Below, piece after piece: positions 1-8,109 of a DNA stretch of 64,000 nucleotides; within the stretch, counting starts at the first letter, position 1; each line of letters opens with the position of its first letter. Below the pieces are notes generated by a model. That model did not search any database. It was not told where the DNA came from and saw only the letters and a program-made list of their open reading frames with translations. The position numbers and the translations under genes were made by a program. This DNA is from Sphingomonadales bacterium (GTDB lineage Bacteria; Pseudomonadota; Alphaproteobacteria; Sphingomonadales; Sphingomonadaceae). The stretch spans positions 1 through 64,000 of the forward strand of contig JAFKLT010000050.1 of the NCBI GenBank assembly GCA_017309275.1, read 5' to 3'.

Positions 1-240
1 ATGACCTTCGAGGGGCAGATCGACGAGATCCTGCCCGACGGGCGCTTCGGCGTCATGCTCGAAAACGGTCATCGGGTGATCGTTTATACGGCGGGCCGGA
101 TGCGGCGTTTCCGCATCCGGTCGGTCGTCGGCGACGCAGTGCGCGTCGAAATGACGCCCTATGACCTGACCAAGGGCCGTCTCGTCTACCGCGAACGCGG
201 CGGCGGGCCGGTCGTACCGGGCCAGCGCAAACGGCGCTGA
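1..240 (+). CDS. infA: translation initiation factor IF-1, divergent copy (5' end possibly outside window)
   Basis: IF-1 binds the A site of the 30S subunit during initiation. The 79 residues visible form the S1/OB fold of IF-1: the LENGH segment, HTAG-like [12 protein letters not shown], and the strongly conserved [12 protein letters not shown] motif near residues 50-60. It differs from the usual 72-residue protein by a basic, glycine-rich C-terminal tail ending in QRKRR. The ATG is the first base of the window. Canonical IF-1 has about eight residues before the FEG motif, so the true start may lie upstream. It may be a second IF-1 paralogue rather than the housekeeping copy, as it is quite diverged. 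Function as IF-1 is inferred from the family. Confidence 0.85.
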   Translation: MTFEGQIDEILPDGRFGVMLENGHRVIVYTAGRMRRFRIRSVVGDAVRVEMTPYDLTKGRLVYRERGGGPVVPGQRKRR

Positions 241-342
241 CCACCGAGACGCGGCCCGAACGACGGGCGCGATCTCCAACGAACGGGGCCGGCGCAAACA
301 GCGCCGACCTCCAACAACACAACACTCAAATCAAAGATAAAG

Positions 343-498
343 ATGATGACTATGTTCTATAATAATAATTCTATTTTCCCCGCTCTGCCCGCGCTGCCGC
401 TGGCCGGCAAGGCGATGACGGCGAACCCGCCGCGCCGCCGCCGCCCGACGCTGTCGCGCCGCGAACTCCCGCGTTTGATCGCCGATATGGTCGATTGA
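343..498 (+). CDS. small hypothetical protein, 51 aa
   Basis: A short frame starts with tandem ATG codons at 343 and 346. It encodes an N-terminus from AT-rich codons (MFYNNNSIF) followed by a GC-rich, arginine-rich part ending in LSRRELPRLIADMVD. The second half uses G/C at third positions like neighbouring genes, which supports coding. The first half lies in the only conspicuously AT-rich stretch near here (about 317-382). A weak purine-rich AAAGA/AAAG precedes the start. No family is recognised; the C-terminal helix resembles short 'R-E-L-R-x-x-V' tails seen in other small proteins, but that is only an impression. Confidence 0.4.
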   Translation: MMTMFYNNNSIFPALPALPLAGKAMTANPPRRRRPTLSRRELPRLIADMVD

Positions 499-522
499 CC
501 TAGACCCCCAAGGAGCCAAGCC

Positions 523-732
523 ATGTCGGCCACCATCGAATTCTATCTCGCACAGGCCGGAAAATGCACCGCGGATGCGGATGCCTCGTCGCTGACCCAG
601 GTTCGCGACCGCAATTTGCGCGCCGCCGCGGCGTGGCAGGCGATGGCCGACAAGCTGCTCCACACCGAAACGCTGCGCGCCGAAAAGGAAAAGCTCGCCG
701 CCGCCGCGATCCGTGCGGCGGGCGAGGCCTGA
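523..732 (+). CDS. hypothetical helical protein, 69 aa
   Basis: A clear AAGGAG ribosome binding site lies about nine bases before the ATG. The product is a short, fully helical, alanine-rich soluble protein: residues 1-30 (FYLAQAGKC) and 30-69 (DRNLRAAAAWQAMADKL) look like a two-helix hairpin. There is no signal peptide or membrane segment. It follows the 51-codon frame by 24 bases and may share a transcript with it. I do not recognise a named family; similar small proteins occur in sphingomonads, so expression is likely but the function is unknown. Confidence 0.6.
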   Translation: MSATIEFYLAQAGKCTADADASSLTQVRDRNLRAAAAWQAMADKLLHTETLRAEKEKLAAAAIRAAGEA

Positions 733-748
733 TCGCCCACTTGATCCC

Positions 749-1105
749 TCAGTCGACCGTCCAGTAATCGGCACCGCCGCCCGGCGTGCGTTCGCGGCGG
801 CACAGGACCGTGCCGTCCTTCGTCAGCTCGGCCCAGTTGCCGATCGGCTCATGCTCCATCAGCGCCAGCGCCGCCGCAATATCCTCCGCCTCAAAGGTCA
901 CGCGCTTTTCGATCCCGAACCAGCGGTCCTCATATCGCAGCACATACGTCTCGCCCGGCGGGGCGTCGGGGGACGGCGTATCGCTCGGCGACGCGCTCAA
1001 CGCCGGTGCGGGGCCGACCTCCAGGGGGGGGCTGGCGTCAGGCCGCGGCAGGCAATCGCAACCGCCGCGCGGCCGATCGTTCGAACTGTCATGGGGGATT
1101 TTCAC
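749..1105 (-). CDS. hypothetical protein with proline-rich N-terminus
   Basis: The frame is open further upstream, but the only supported start is a GTG at 1105 with GAAGG nine bases before it, giving about 118 residues. Residues 1-60 are proline/alanine rich and low complexity. Residues 62-118 form a compact alpha/beta module (YVLRYEDRWFGIEKRV, then FEAEDIAAALALMEHE, then GTVLCRRER). The C-terminal module looks conserved and the N-terminal part may not be. No enzyme motif is visible. It is convergent with the 69-residue frame, with 16 bases between the stops. The start is uncertain; a shorter protein beginning nearer the YVLRYEDR motif with a non-ATG codon is possible. Confidence 0.5.
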   Translation of the reverse strand: MKIPHDSSNDRPRGGCDCLPRPDASPPLEVGPAPALSASPSDTPSPDAPPGETYVLRYEDRWFGIEKRVTFEAEDIAAALALMEHEPIGNWAELTKDGTVLCRRERTPGGGADYWTVD

Positions 1106-1411
1106 TGGGAGAGACCTTCGATGGGGGGAAGCGAAGGGGCCGCGTGCAGGGCTTTCGGGCCATGACCGCGCCGGGGCGACGGATTTTGGGTCGGCTAGGC
1201 ATCTCCTCGGTGCGCCGGTCGTACAGGCGCGCACTAATCGCAACATCTCGGGAATAAAAGGATATTTCCCTTATGATGCTAAGGATGCTCCCGTTCGACG
1301 GGCCGCCCGTTCGAATCGACCAACGACACGCCCCGCCCCGCCGGCGCGCCGCCTGCTCGCCGCGCCGGATGCGATGGACTCGCCCCCGGCTCGCCGCATA
1401 GAAAGCGGTAC
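1106..1411. other. intergenic region without a recognisable gene
   Basis: About 300 bases between the hypothetical protein and the acetyltransferase gene. It holds a short direct repeat of CCCGTTCGA around 1290-1315 and an imperfect small palindrome GGGAATA...TATTTCCC around 1251-1271. I see no convincing promoter or RNA gene. The promoter for the downstream acetyltransferase presumably lies here. Confidence 0.4.
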
Positions 1412-2266
1412 ATGACCAGCACCCCCGCCATCCCGCCCGCCACCGCCGATCAGCTTGCCGCCTATCTGGCGCGCATCGGTTTCGTCGGCGAACCGCGCCC
1501 CGACCTCGAAACGCTCGTCGCGGTGCATCGCGGCCATGTCGGCGCGATCGCGTGGGAATGCATCGACTGCTTCATCGGCCGCCCGACCGGGCGCGACCCG
1601 CGCGCCGCCTTCGACAAGCTGGTTACCGGCGGGCGCGGCGGCTGGTGCTACGAAATGAACGGCCTGTTCGCCTGGATGCTGGAGGCGATCGGCTTTTCGC
1701 TCACCCGCCTTGCCGCCGGGGTGATGCGCGACCGCATGGGCGACCAGGCGATCGGCAACCACCTGACGCTGATCGTCCATCTCGACCGCGACTATGTCGC
1801 CGACGTCGGGCTGGGCGCGGGGTTGATCGAGCCCATTCCCTTTGCCCCCGGCCGCCATGAACAGCGCGGCATCGCTTTTGCGCTTGAGGATCTGGGCGAC
1901 GGCTGGTGGCGCTTCCACAACCAGCCCGACGTCCTGCCGCCCAGTTTCGACTTTTCGACCGCCGTGCGCGACGAGGCGCTGCTGGAGGGGGCGTGCCAGT
2001 GGCTCCAGTCCGACCCCGGATCGCCCTTCCGCCAGAATGTCGTCGTCCAGCGCTATGACGGCGCGGTGCTCGCCTCGCTGGTCGGCGCCACTCTTGTCCG
2101 CAAGGGCGCGGACGCCGGCCCGCCGCGTCCGATCGCCGATGCCGCCGACTATGCCGCGACGCTGGCGCGCGAATTCGGGCTCGGCGCGTCCGATGCGCCG
2201 GCGATCTGGGCACGGATCGGCGAAGTAGAGGCTGCGAAAGCCGCCGCCGCCGCGGCTGCCGACTAG
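1412..2266 (+). CDS. nat: arylamine N-acetyltransferase
   Basis: Cytosolic enzyme that transfers acetyl from acetyl-CoA to arylamines and hydrazines through a cysteine intermediate. At 284 residues the length is standard. The catalytic triad is visible: Cys79 in the RGGWCYEMN motif, His117 in GNHL and Asp131 in ADVGLG. The C-terminus ends in an alanine run. Its stop codon shares bases with that of the convergent regulator gene: the CTAG at 2263-2266 supplies TAG on both strands. No operon partner is evident. The physiological substrate is unknown; homologues act on xenobiotics or in secondary metabolism. Confidence 0.93.
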   Translation: MTSTPAIPPATADQLAAYLARIGFVGEPRPDLETLVAVHRGHVGAIAWECIDCFIGRPTGRDPRAAFDKLVTGGRGGWCYEMNGLFAWMLEAIGFSLTRLAAGVMRDRMGDQAIGNHLTLIVHLDRDYVADVGLGAGLIEPIPFAPGRHEQRGIAFALEDLGDGWWRFHNQPDVLPPSFDFSTAVRDEALLEGACQWLQSDPGSPFRQNVVVQRYDGAVLASLVGATLVRKGADAGPPRPIADAADYAATLAREFGLGASDAPAIWARIGEVEAAKAAAAAAAD

Positions 2267-3273
2267 GCGACCTCGGCCAGCGTCGTCGGCGTCGAAAAGC
2301 GCTGGCGATATTCGCCGGGCGACAGGCCGGTGATGCGGTGGAACAGCTTGCGGAACGCCGCGGCATCCTCATATCCGACCGACCAGGCGACCTGGTCGAC
2401 GGTGCGGCGAGTAAATTCCAGCAGCTCGCGCGCCTTGCCGACGCGGATATGCTGGACATATTCGACCGGGGTCATGCCGGTGGCGGCCTTGAAGCGGCGC
2501 TGGAACGTCCGCTCCTCCATCCCCGCCTCCGCCGCCATCGCGCCGACCGCAACCGGCCCGGCACCCTTGCCCTGCAACCAGTGCTGCACCTTCAGGATCG
2601 CCTCGTCGCCATGCGTCAACCGCGGAGCGAAGCTCGCATAATTCTTCTGCTCGCGGCCCGACGGGTCGATCAGCAGGAAACGGGCGGTCTCCATCATCAC
2701 CGACGGCCCCAGTAGCCGCTCGACGATCCGCAGCCCCAGGTCGGTCCAGGCCATCAACCCGCCGGCGGTGATGATGTCGCCGTCGTCGATCACCATCCGG
2801 TCCGCCTCCATCCGCACATCGGGAAAGCGCGCCTTGAACTCTTCGGCAAAGAACCAGTGCGTCGTCGCCGGCCGGCCGCTCAGCAGGCCTGTCGCCGCCA
2901 AAGCGAACGACCCGCCGCAATTCGACGCCAGCGTCGTGCCCTGCGCATGGCGATCGAGCAGCCAGCGCGCATAGGGCACGACCTCGTCGGCCTCCAGCAG
3001 CTTGTGCAGGCTACCCGGCGCGATCAGCACTGCGGGCGAATTGCCGCCCGGTTCCTCGGGGTGGCTGTCGAAACAGCGGGCGAAACCCCCGCCGTCCTGC
3101 AGCCGCCAATGGCTGACGCGGATCGGCGCCCGGCCATGGTCGACCGCAAAGCGTCCGGCGATGTGGAACAGGTCGGTGATCCCGTGGACCATGCCGATCT
3201 GGCAGTCGGGATAAAGCATCATCCCGACCTCGGTCAGCGCGGGCGGCGCGTCGGGCACCTTCAGTTTCGGCAT
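2263..3273 (-). CDS. GlxA-family transcriptional regulator (DJ-1/PfpI-like domain plus AraC HTH)
   Basis: The 336-residue product has an N-terminal DJ-1/PfpI-type amidotransferase-like domain (about residues 10-190, with the [15 protein letters not shown] nucleophile-elbow region) and a C-terminal AraC/XylS double helix-turn-helix (about 225-330, [17 protein letters not shown] and [20 protein letters not shown]). This architecture defines GlxA/FtrA-like regulators, which sense small metabolites. The ATG at 3273 is chosen because AAAGGAG precedes it by seven bases; the open frame extends much further but only antisense to the hydrolase. It is divergent from the hydrolase-SDR-membrane protein unit and is the obvious candidate regulator of it. 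Confidence 0.9.
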   Translation of the reverse strand: MPKLKVPDAPPALTEVGMMLYPDCQIGMVHGITDLFHIAGRFAVDHGRAPIRVSHWRLQDGGGFARCFDSHPEEPGGNSPAVLIAPGSLHKLLEADEVVPYARWLLDRHAQGTTLASNCGGSFALAATGLLSGRPATTHWFFAEEFKARFPDVRMEADRMVIDDGDIITAGGLMAWTDLGLRIVERLLGPSVMMETARFLLIDPSGREQKNYASFAPRLTHGDEAILKVQHWLQGKGAGPVAVGAMAAEAGMEERTFQRRFKAATGMTPVEYVQHIRVGKARELLEFTRRTVDQVAWSVGYEDAAAFRKLFHRITGLSPGEYRQRFSTPTTLAEVA

Positions 3274-3402
3274 GCTGCAACTCCTTTGTCGGAATCGACC
3301 CGCATAATGTCGTGTCCGCCAATCCCGATCAACCCCACCCCGGCCTATCTCGATGTCACCGGCGGACGAACCCGCCCTTTTCGAAACGAAAGGAACCATG
3401 AC

Positions 3403-4230
3403 ATGACCACCATCACCGCCAAGGACGGCACGCACATCTTCTACAAGGACTGGGGTCCGAAGGATGGACAGCCGATCATCTTCTCCCACGGCTGGCCGCT
3501 CAGCGCCGACGCCTGGGACGCCCAGATGGTATTTTTCGCCAACCAGGGCTTCCGCACCCTCGCCCACGACCGCCGCAGCCACGGCCGTTCGGACCAGGTC
3601 TGGGACAACAACAATATGGACCAGTATGCCGACGACCTCGCCGAACTGATCGAACAGCTCGATCTCAAGGACATCATCCTCGTCGGCCACTCGACCGGCG
3701 GCGGCGAAGTCACCCGCTACATCGGCCGTCATGGTACGGCTCGCGTCGCCAAGGTTGCGCTGATCGGCGCGGTTCCCCCGCTGATGCTCAAGACCGAAGC
3801 CAATCCGATCGGCCTGCCGATCGACGTGTTCGACGGCATCCGCAAGGGGACGTTCGACAACCGGCCGCAGTTCTTCAAGGACCTGACGCTCCCCTTCTAT
3901 GGCTATAACCGCGAAGGCGCCGTCGTCAGCGAAGCAGTCCAGGGCGAATTCGTCCGTCAGGGCATGAACGGCGGACTGAAGGGCCTGCTCGACAGCATCC
4001 GCGCCTTCTCCGAAAGCGACTTCAACGACGATCTCAAGAAGTTCGACAAGCCGACCCTCGTCCTCCACGGCGATGACGACCAGATCGTGCCCGTCGATGC
4101 CTCCGCCCGTTCGACCGTGAAGATCGTCAAGCATGCGGTGCTCAAGATCTACGAAGGCGCCGACCATGGCCTGACCGTCACCCACCAGGACCGGTTCAAC
4201 GCCGACCTTCTCGACTTCATCAATAGCTGA
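3403..4230 (+). CDS. alpha/beta hydrolase of the non-heme chloroperoxidase type
   Basis: The 275-residue protein is a complete alpha/beta hydrolase fold close to bacterial cofactor-free haloperoxidases/esterases. The nucleophile is Ser97 in GHSTGGG, the acid is likely Asp226 in HGDDDQIVP, and the base is His255 in GADHG; the oxyanion motif SHGWPL is at about 28-33. No signal peptide is present, so it is cytosolic. An AAAGGAA site precedes the ATG. It is the first gene of a three-gene plus-strand unit and divergent from the GlxA-like regulator. The real substrate is unknown; family members act mainly as esterases or perhydrolases. Confidence 0.9.
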   Translation: MTTITAKDGTHIFYKDWGPKDGQPIIFSHGWPLSADAWDAQMVFFANQGFRTLAHDRRSHGRSDQVWDNNNMDQYADDLAELIEQLDLKDIILVGHSTGGGEVTRYIGRHGTARVAKVALIGAVPPLMLKTEANPIGLPIDVFDGIRKGTFDNRPQFFKDLTLPFYGYNREGAVVSEAVQGEFVRQGMNGGLKGLLDSIRAFSESDFNDDLKKFDKPTLVLHGDDDQIVPVDASARSTVKIVKHAVLKIYEGADHGLTVTHQDRFNADLLDFINS

Positions 4231-4237
4231 TACAAGC

Positions 4238-4279
4238 GAGGCGTGGTCCCCCAATCACGTTGGGGAGGGACTGCGCCTC
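4238..4279 (+). other. two-tier hairpin between hydrolase and SDR genes
   Basis: The intergenic RNA can fold as an outer stem GAGGCG (4238-4243) with CGCCTC (4274-4279) and an inner stem CCCCAA (4249-4254) with TTGGGG (4260-4265). No T-run follows, so it looks more like an RNA processing or stability element, or an attenuator, than a simple terminator. It ends 18 bases before the SDR start, beside the GGAG ribosome binding site. Confidence 0.45.
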
Positions 4280-4297
4280 CTTTCCAGGAGACGTCAG

Positions 4298-5080
4298 ATG
4301 ACCAAACAGACTTTCCTCATCACCGGCGCATCGGACGGCATCGGCGCCGTCTATGCCGACCGCCTGGCCCGTCGCGGCCACAACCTGATCCTCGTCGCCC
4401 GCCGCGCCGACAAGCTCGCCGATCTTGCGGCCCGGCTGCACAGCGAAACCGGCGTCGCGGTCGAAACCCTCTCCGCCGACCTCGCCAGCGCCGACGACCT
4501 GGCGCGCATCGAGGCCCGCCTGCGGGATGACGATGCGATCACCGGCCTGATCAACAATGCGGGCATCGCTGGCGAAACCAGCTTCGTCGGCGCCGACCCC
4601 GCCTATCTGACCGGGATGATCGACCTCAACATCCTGGCCGTGACGCGCCTCTCGGCCGCGATCGCACCGCGCCTTGCGGCCGCCGGATCGGGCACGATCG
4701 TCAACATCACCTCGGTCACCGCGCTGATGCCCGACGGCTTCACGGCGGTCTATCCGGCAAGCAAGGCCTATGTCCTCGCCTTTACCGAAGCGCTGCAGGT
4801 CGAACTCGGCGCAAAGGGCGTCCGCATCCAGGCGGTGCTGCCCGGCATCACCCGCACGCCGATCTGGGACGAGGCGCAGCTCGCCAACATCCCCGCTGAA
4901 ATGGTGATGGATGTGGACGACATGGTCGACGCGGCGCTGGCGGGACTCGACGCGGGCGAGGTGGTCACCATCCCCGCGCTTCCCGACATGGCCGACTATG
5001 ACGCCTATGTCGCCGCCCGGTCGGCGCTTCGCCCCAACCTCTCGCTGTCGCGCCCTGCGGCTCGCTACCTCACGATATAA
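4298..5080 (+). CDS. short-chain dehydrogenase/reductase
   Basis: A 260-residue classical SDR expected to reduce or oxidise a small carbonyl/alcohol substrate with NAD(P)H. The cofactor motif TGASDGIG is at residues 9-16, NNAG at about 87-90, the catalytic Ser in ITSVTAL and the YxxxK pair in YPASKAY near 150. The basic residues after the second strand (ARRADK) favour NADP. CAGGAG lies before the ATG. It sits 67 bases after the hydrolase and 16 bases before the membrane protein gene, so the three are probably co-transcribed. The substrate cannot be told from sequence. Confidence 0.9.
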   Translation: MTKQTFLITGASDGIGAVYADRLARRGHNLILVARRADKLADLAARLHSETGVAVETLSADLASADDLARIEARLRDDDAITGLINNAGIAGETSFVGADPAYLTGMIDLNILAVTRLSAAIAPRLAAAGSGTIVNITSVTALMPDGFTAVYPASKAYVLAFTEALQVELGAKGVRIQAVLPGITRTPIWDEAQLANIPAEMVMDVDDMVDAALAGLDAGEVVTIPALPDMADYDAYVAARSALRPNLSLSRPAARYLTI

Positions 5081-5096
5081 GGAAAGGAGACGTGTC

Positions 5097-5591
5097 ATGA
5101 TCCTCGGTTTGACCATCCCGCAGTTCACCGCCCTCCATGTCGCGATCAGCTTCGTCGGCATCGGCACGGGCCTAATCGCCCTCCCCGCCTTCACACGCGG
5201 CCGCATCCTATCGCGTACGATGGGCGTCTTCCTCTGGACGACCCTGATCACCAGCCTGACGGGCTTTCTCTTTCCGATCGTCGCCTTCACTCCGGCGCTC
5301 GGCACGGGCATCGTCTCGACGCTGGTCCTCGCAGTCGCCTTCTGGGCCTGGTACGGCCGCAAGCTCGCCGGCCGCGCCGCGCCGATCTTTGCCGTCACGG
5401 CCACGATCGGCCTCTGGCTCAATCTGTTCGTGCTGGTCGTCCAGTCGTTCCTGAAGGTGCCCGCGCTCAACGCGCTTGCGCCAACCGGAACCGAACCGCC
5501 CTTCGCGGCGGCGCAGGGCGCGCTGCTGATCGTGATGATCGGCCTCGGCTACCTCGCCTTCCGATCGAGCCGACGCTTGGCAGCGGCCTGA
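5097..5591 (+). CDS. small integral membrane protein, four predicted helices
   Basis: The 164-residue product is almost entirely hydrophobic, with about four transmembrane helices (approximately residues 8-30, 42-66, 70-90 and 100-120, and a further hydrophobic stretch near 140-158). An AAGGAGA site lies before the ATG. It is the last gene of the unit with the hydrolase and SDR and is followed directly by a terminator. No catalytic motif or named family is recognised; it could carry or bind the same compound its neighbours modify (inference from context). Confidence 0.75.
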   Translation: MILGLTIPQFTALHVAISFVGIGTGLIALPAFTRGRILSRTMGVFLWTTLITSLTGFLFPIVAFTPALGTGIVSTLVLAVAFWAWYGRKLAGRAAPIFAVTATIGLWLNLFVLVVQSFLKVPALNALAPTGTEPPFAAAQGALLIVMIGLGYLAFRSSRRLAAA

Positions 5592-5601
5592 CAGACCATC
5601 G

Positions 5602-5630
5602 GTGTCCCCGCGCTTCGCGGGGACACTTTT
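5602..5630 (+). terminator. Rho-independent terminator
   Basis: A perfect 11-bp GC-rich stem (5602-5612 with 5616-5626), a three-base loop and four T residues follow the membrane protein stop by about ten bases. It closes the hydrolase-SDR-membrane protein transcript. Confidence 0.9.
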
Positions 5631-5662
5631 ATTCGGCCGCACAGATGTTCTAAAAGCTCGCC

Positions 5663-6556
5663 ATGACCGCACGCACGCACCCCGACAAAGTCCGCATCGC
5701 CGCCGTCCAATATGGCCTCCGCGGCATTTCCGGCCCGGAGGATTTCGAACGCCAGGTCGAATATTTCATCCTCTCGGCCGCCGACTATGGCTGCGATTTC
5801 ATCACCTTCCCCGAACTATTCCCCATGCAGCTATTGTCGTCGGGTCCGCGGCTGGCCGCTGCACAAGCCATGGAGCGGATCGACGCCTTCACCCCGCGCT
5901 TCACCGCCTTCATGGCCGCACTTGCCCAGCGACATCGCATCAACATCATCGGCGGCTCGCACCCTATCCGTATCGACGGCGGGGCGATGCGCAACCGCTG
6001 CCATGTCTTTCTGCGTGACGGCAGCACCCATCACCGGGACAAGCTGCACCCCACCCCCTCCGAACGCGACGCCTGGGGGATCGAGGGCGGCAGCACGCGC
6101 GACGCCGACGTGATCCAGACCGACTGCGGGCCGATCGGGATCATGATCTGCTACGACAGCGAATTTCCCGAACTCCCTCGCCGCCTCGTCGATCAGGGCG
6201 CCGAGCTGCTGTTCGTCCCCTATTGCACCGACGACCGCCGCGGGCATCTGCGCGTCCGTTATTGCTGCGCGGCACGCGCGGTCGAAAACCAGTGCTACGT
6301 CGTGACCGCGGGCGTCACCGGCAATCTGCCGAACGTCTTCAACATGGACATCCACCACGCCGAAAGCGCCATCCTGACGCCATCGGACATGCCCTTCGCC
6401 CGCGACGGGATTGCCGCCGACGTGACGGCGAACAGCGAAGGCATGGCCATCGCCGACCTCTCGCTCGCCGACCTGCGACAGGCGCGCGCCGCAGGAGCGG
6501 TCCGCAATCTCGCGGACCGCCGCCTCGACCTCTATCGGGTCGAATGGCGCGACTGA
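5663..6556 (+). CDS. carbon-nitrogen hydrolase (nitrilase superfamily)
   Basis: This 297-residue cytosolic enzyme hydrolyses a carbon-nitrogen bond in an amide or nitrile. The Glu-Lys-Cys triad is complete: Glu51 in TFPELF, Lys127 in HRDKLHPTP and Cys163 in ICYDSEFPE. The second conserved Glu and the R-ARAVEN motif before the C-terminal strand are also present. Length and motif spacing fit aliphatic amidohydrolases of the superfamily. It stands alone after the terminator at 5602-5630. The substrate is not predictable. Confidence 0.9.
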   Translation: MTARTHPDKVRIAAVQYGLRGISGPEDFERQVEYFILSAADYGCDFITFPELFPMQLLSSGPRLAAAQAMERIDAFTPRFTAFMAALAQRHRINIIGGSHPIRIDGGAMRNRCHVFLRDGSTHHRDKLHPTPSERDAWGIEGGSTRDADVIQTDCGPIGIMICYDSEFPELPRRLVDQGAELLFVPYCTDDRRGHLRVRYCCAARAVENQCYVVTAGVTGNLPNVFNMDIHHAESAILTPSDMPFARDGIAADVTANSEGMAIADLSLADLRQARAAGAVRNLADRRLDLYRVEWRD

Positions 6557-6614
6557 ACGTCGGCGACCAAGCCTGGCAATTGCGCCAGTCCATCCCCTCT
6601 TGCGCGACCTTCCG

Positions 6615-6629
6615 TTTACGTTAAGGTCA
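6615..6629 (+). promoter_or_regulatory. possible regulator site upstream of nitronate monooxygenase
   Basis: TTTACGTTAAGGTCA lies 30 bases before the start codon. It resembles TTTACGT-type operators described for MerR-family LiuR regulators of branched-chain amino acid or fatty acid breakdown in proteobacteria, with a changed right half. The resemblance is partial and the assignment is inference. Confidence 0.25.
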
Positions 6630-6659
6630 GTTTCAAACAGCAACCGGAGAGTTTGATTC

Positions 6660-7631
6660 ATGGCCCTTCCCCCGATCTTCGACCGCCTGCGCCTGCCCGT
6701 CATCGGCTCGCCGCTCTTCATCGTGTCGGGCCCCGAACTGGTCATCGCGCAGTGCAAGGCCGGTGTCGTCGGCAGCTTTCCGGCCCTGAACGCCCGCCCG
6801 CAGTCGCTGCTCGACGAGTGGCTGCACCAGATCACCGAAGAGCTCGCGGCATGGGACCGCGACAATCCCGATCGCCTGTCGGCGCCCTATGCCGTCAACC
6901 AGATCGTCCACAAATCGAACGACCGGCTTGAACAGGACATCGCCACCTGCGCCAAGTGGAAGGTGCCGATCACCATCACTTCGCTGGGCGCGCGTGAGGA
7001 GTTGAACCAGGCGGTCCACGGCTGGGGCGGCATCACGCTGCACGACGTCATCGACGATCGCTTTGCTCGCAAGGCGGTCGAAAAGGGCGCCGACGGCCTG
7101 ATCCCCGTTGCCGCCGGCGCCGGTGGGCATGCCGGTCGCCAGTCGCCCTTCGCGCTGGTGCAGGAAATCCGCGAATGGTTCGACGGCCCCGTCGCCCTGT
7201 CGGGCGCCATCGGCCACGGCCGCTCGATCCTCGCCGCGCAGGCGTGCGGCGCCGACCTCGCCTATATCGGCAGCGCCTTCATCGCGACGGCAGAGGCCAA
7301 CGCCGACCAGGGGTACAAGGACGGCATCGTCGAGGGCCGCGCGGCCGACATCGTCTATTCCAACCTCTTCACCGGCGTGCATGGCAATTATCTTCGCCAG
7401 TCGATCGTGTCGGCGGGCATGGACCCCGACAATCTGCCCGAAGGCGACCTGAAGACGATGAACTTCGGATCGGGCGGCAATACCAAGGCAAAGGCGTGGA
7501 AGGATATCTGGGGCTCGGGCCAAGGCATCGGCCCGGTCACCGCCGTGCGGCCCGTCGCCGAGTTCGTCGCGGAGCTCGAGGCGCAATATATCGCCGCGCG
7601 CCGCGAGCTGGAGGCAAAGGTCAGGCTGTAG
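6660..7631 (+). CDS. nitronate monooxygenase
   Basis: FMN enzyme that oxidises alkyl nitronates to carbonyl compounds and nitrite, detoxifying compounds such as propionate-3-nitronate. The 323-residue TIM barrel has the family's motifs: N-terminal SPLFIVSGPELVIAQ, the AAGAGGHAG phosphate-binding glycines at about 157-165, and ALSGAIGHGRSILAAQACGAD, followed by YIGSAFIAT. CGGAGAG precedes the ATG. The stop overlaps the convergent AHH gene by 11 bp. The conserved GAGGHAG motif supports NMO over the related FabK enoyl reductases. Confidence 0.92.
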   Translation: MALPPIFDRLRLPVIGSPLFIVSGPELVIAQCKAGVVGSFPALNARPQSLLDEWLHQITEELAAWDRDNPDRLSAPYAVNQIVHKSNDRLEQDIATCAKWKVPITITSLGAREELNQAVHGWGGITLHDVIDDRFARKAVEKGADGLIPVAAGAGGHAGRQSPFALVQEIREWFDGPVALSGAIGHGRSILAAQACGADLAYIGSAFIATAEANADQGYKDGIVEGRAADIVYSNLFTGVHGNYLRQSIVSAGMDPDNLPEGDLKTMNFGSGGNTKAKAWKDIWGSGQGIGPVTAVRPVAEFVAELEAQYIAARRELEAKVRL

Positions 7632-8109
7632 GAGCCTCGCGGAACAGCCGCTCGATCGTTTCGTCCAGATAGGGGCGATCGGCGAACAGGCGCATCGGAT
7701 CGCGGCGATTGAGCCAAAAGGTGCCGCCATGCCGGTCGGTCAGCGCGCGGCGCATGGTGTCCTGCAACAGCCGCAACCGCATCACCGCCGTGCGCCGCGC
7801 ATTTCGTGGATCGATGGGCGCATGAAAGGCGAAATGAACGCGGATGCGGTCGACCCGCGCCGCGATCACGTCATTATAGCCATGGTGCGGTCCCCGATGC
7901 AGCGCATGGCCCGACCAGACCGCCGCCGCCTCGCTGGCAGGCAGCATCAGGCCGTTTTGCCCGAACTGCCGCAGCGCAAAGCCTTCGGCGCGCAGGTCGT
8001 CGAACATCGCCGCCATCTGCGGTTGCTGGAGCAATGCGACGGGGATCAGGTGATGGCGCTGGAATCCGGGCCGAGGCGGCGGCGCACCTTGCCAGCATCG
8101 GTGCGTCAT
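7621..8109 (-). CDS. AHH-type nuclease-like protein
   Basis: The 162-residue product carries a motif set like the AHH group of HNH/Endonuclease VII-fold nucleases: RHHLIP (His19-His20), then N52-G-L-x-LP and H71-R-G-x-H75-H-G-Y78. These match the AHH, N-G and H-x-G-x-H-x-x-Y positions of the family, with Arg in place of the first Ala. It is cytosolic, without signal peptide or toxin delivery domain. The ATG at 8109 overlaps the stop of the upstream gene as ATGA, so translation is probably coupled. In the family, AHH domains are often toxin tips; here the domain stands nearly alone. Nuclease activity is inferred. Confidence 0.7.
   Translation of the reverse strand: MTHRCWQGAPPPRPGFQRHHLIPVALLQQPQMAAMFDDLRAEGFALRQFGQNGLMLPASEAAAVWSGHALHRGPHHGYNDVIAARVDRIRVHFAFHAPIDPRNARRTAVMRLRLLQDTMRRALTDRHGGTFWLNRRDPMRLFADRPYLDETIERLFREAPTA

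Noticed and set aside
749-1246. Longer version of the 118-residue hypothetical protein
   Set aside because: The upstream part has no clear ribosome binding site or conserved pattern; the GTG at 1105 with GAAGG was preferred.
2857-3402. N-terminal extension of the hydrolase
   Set aside because: The frame is open upstream, but the family start and the AAAGGAA site fix the ATG at 3403, and the extension is antisense to the regulator gene.
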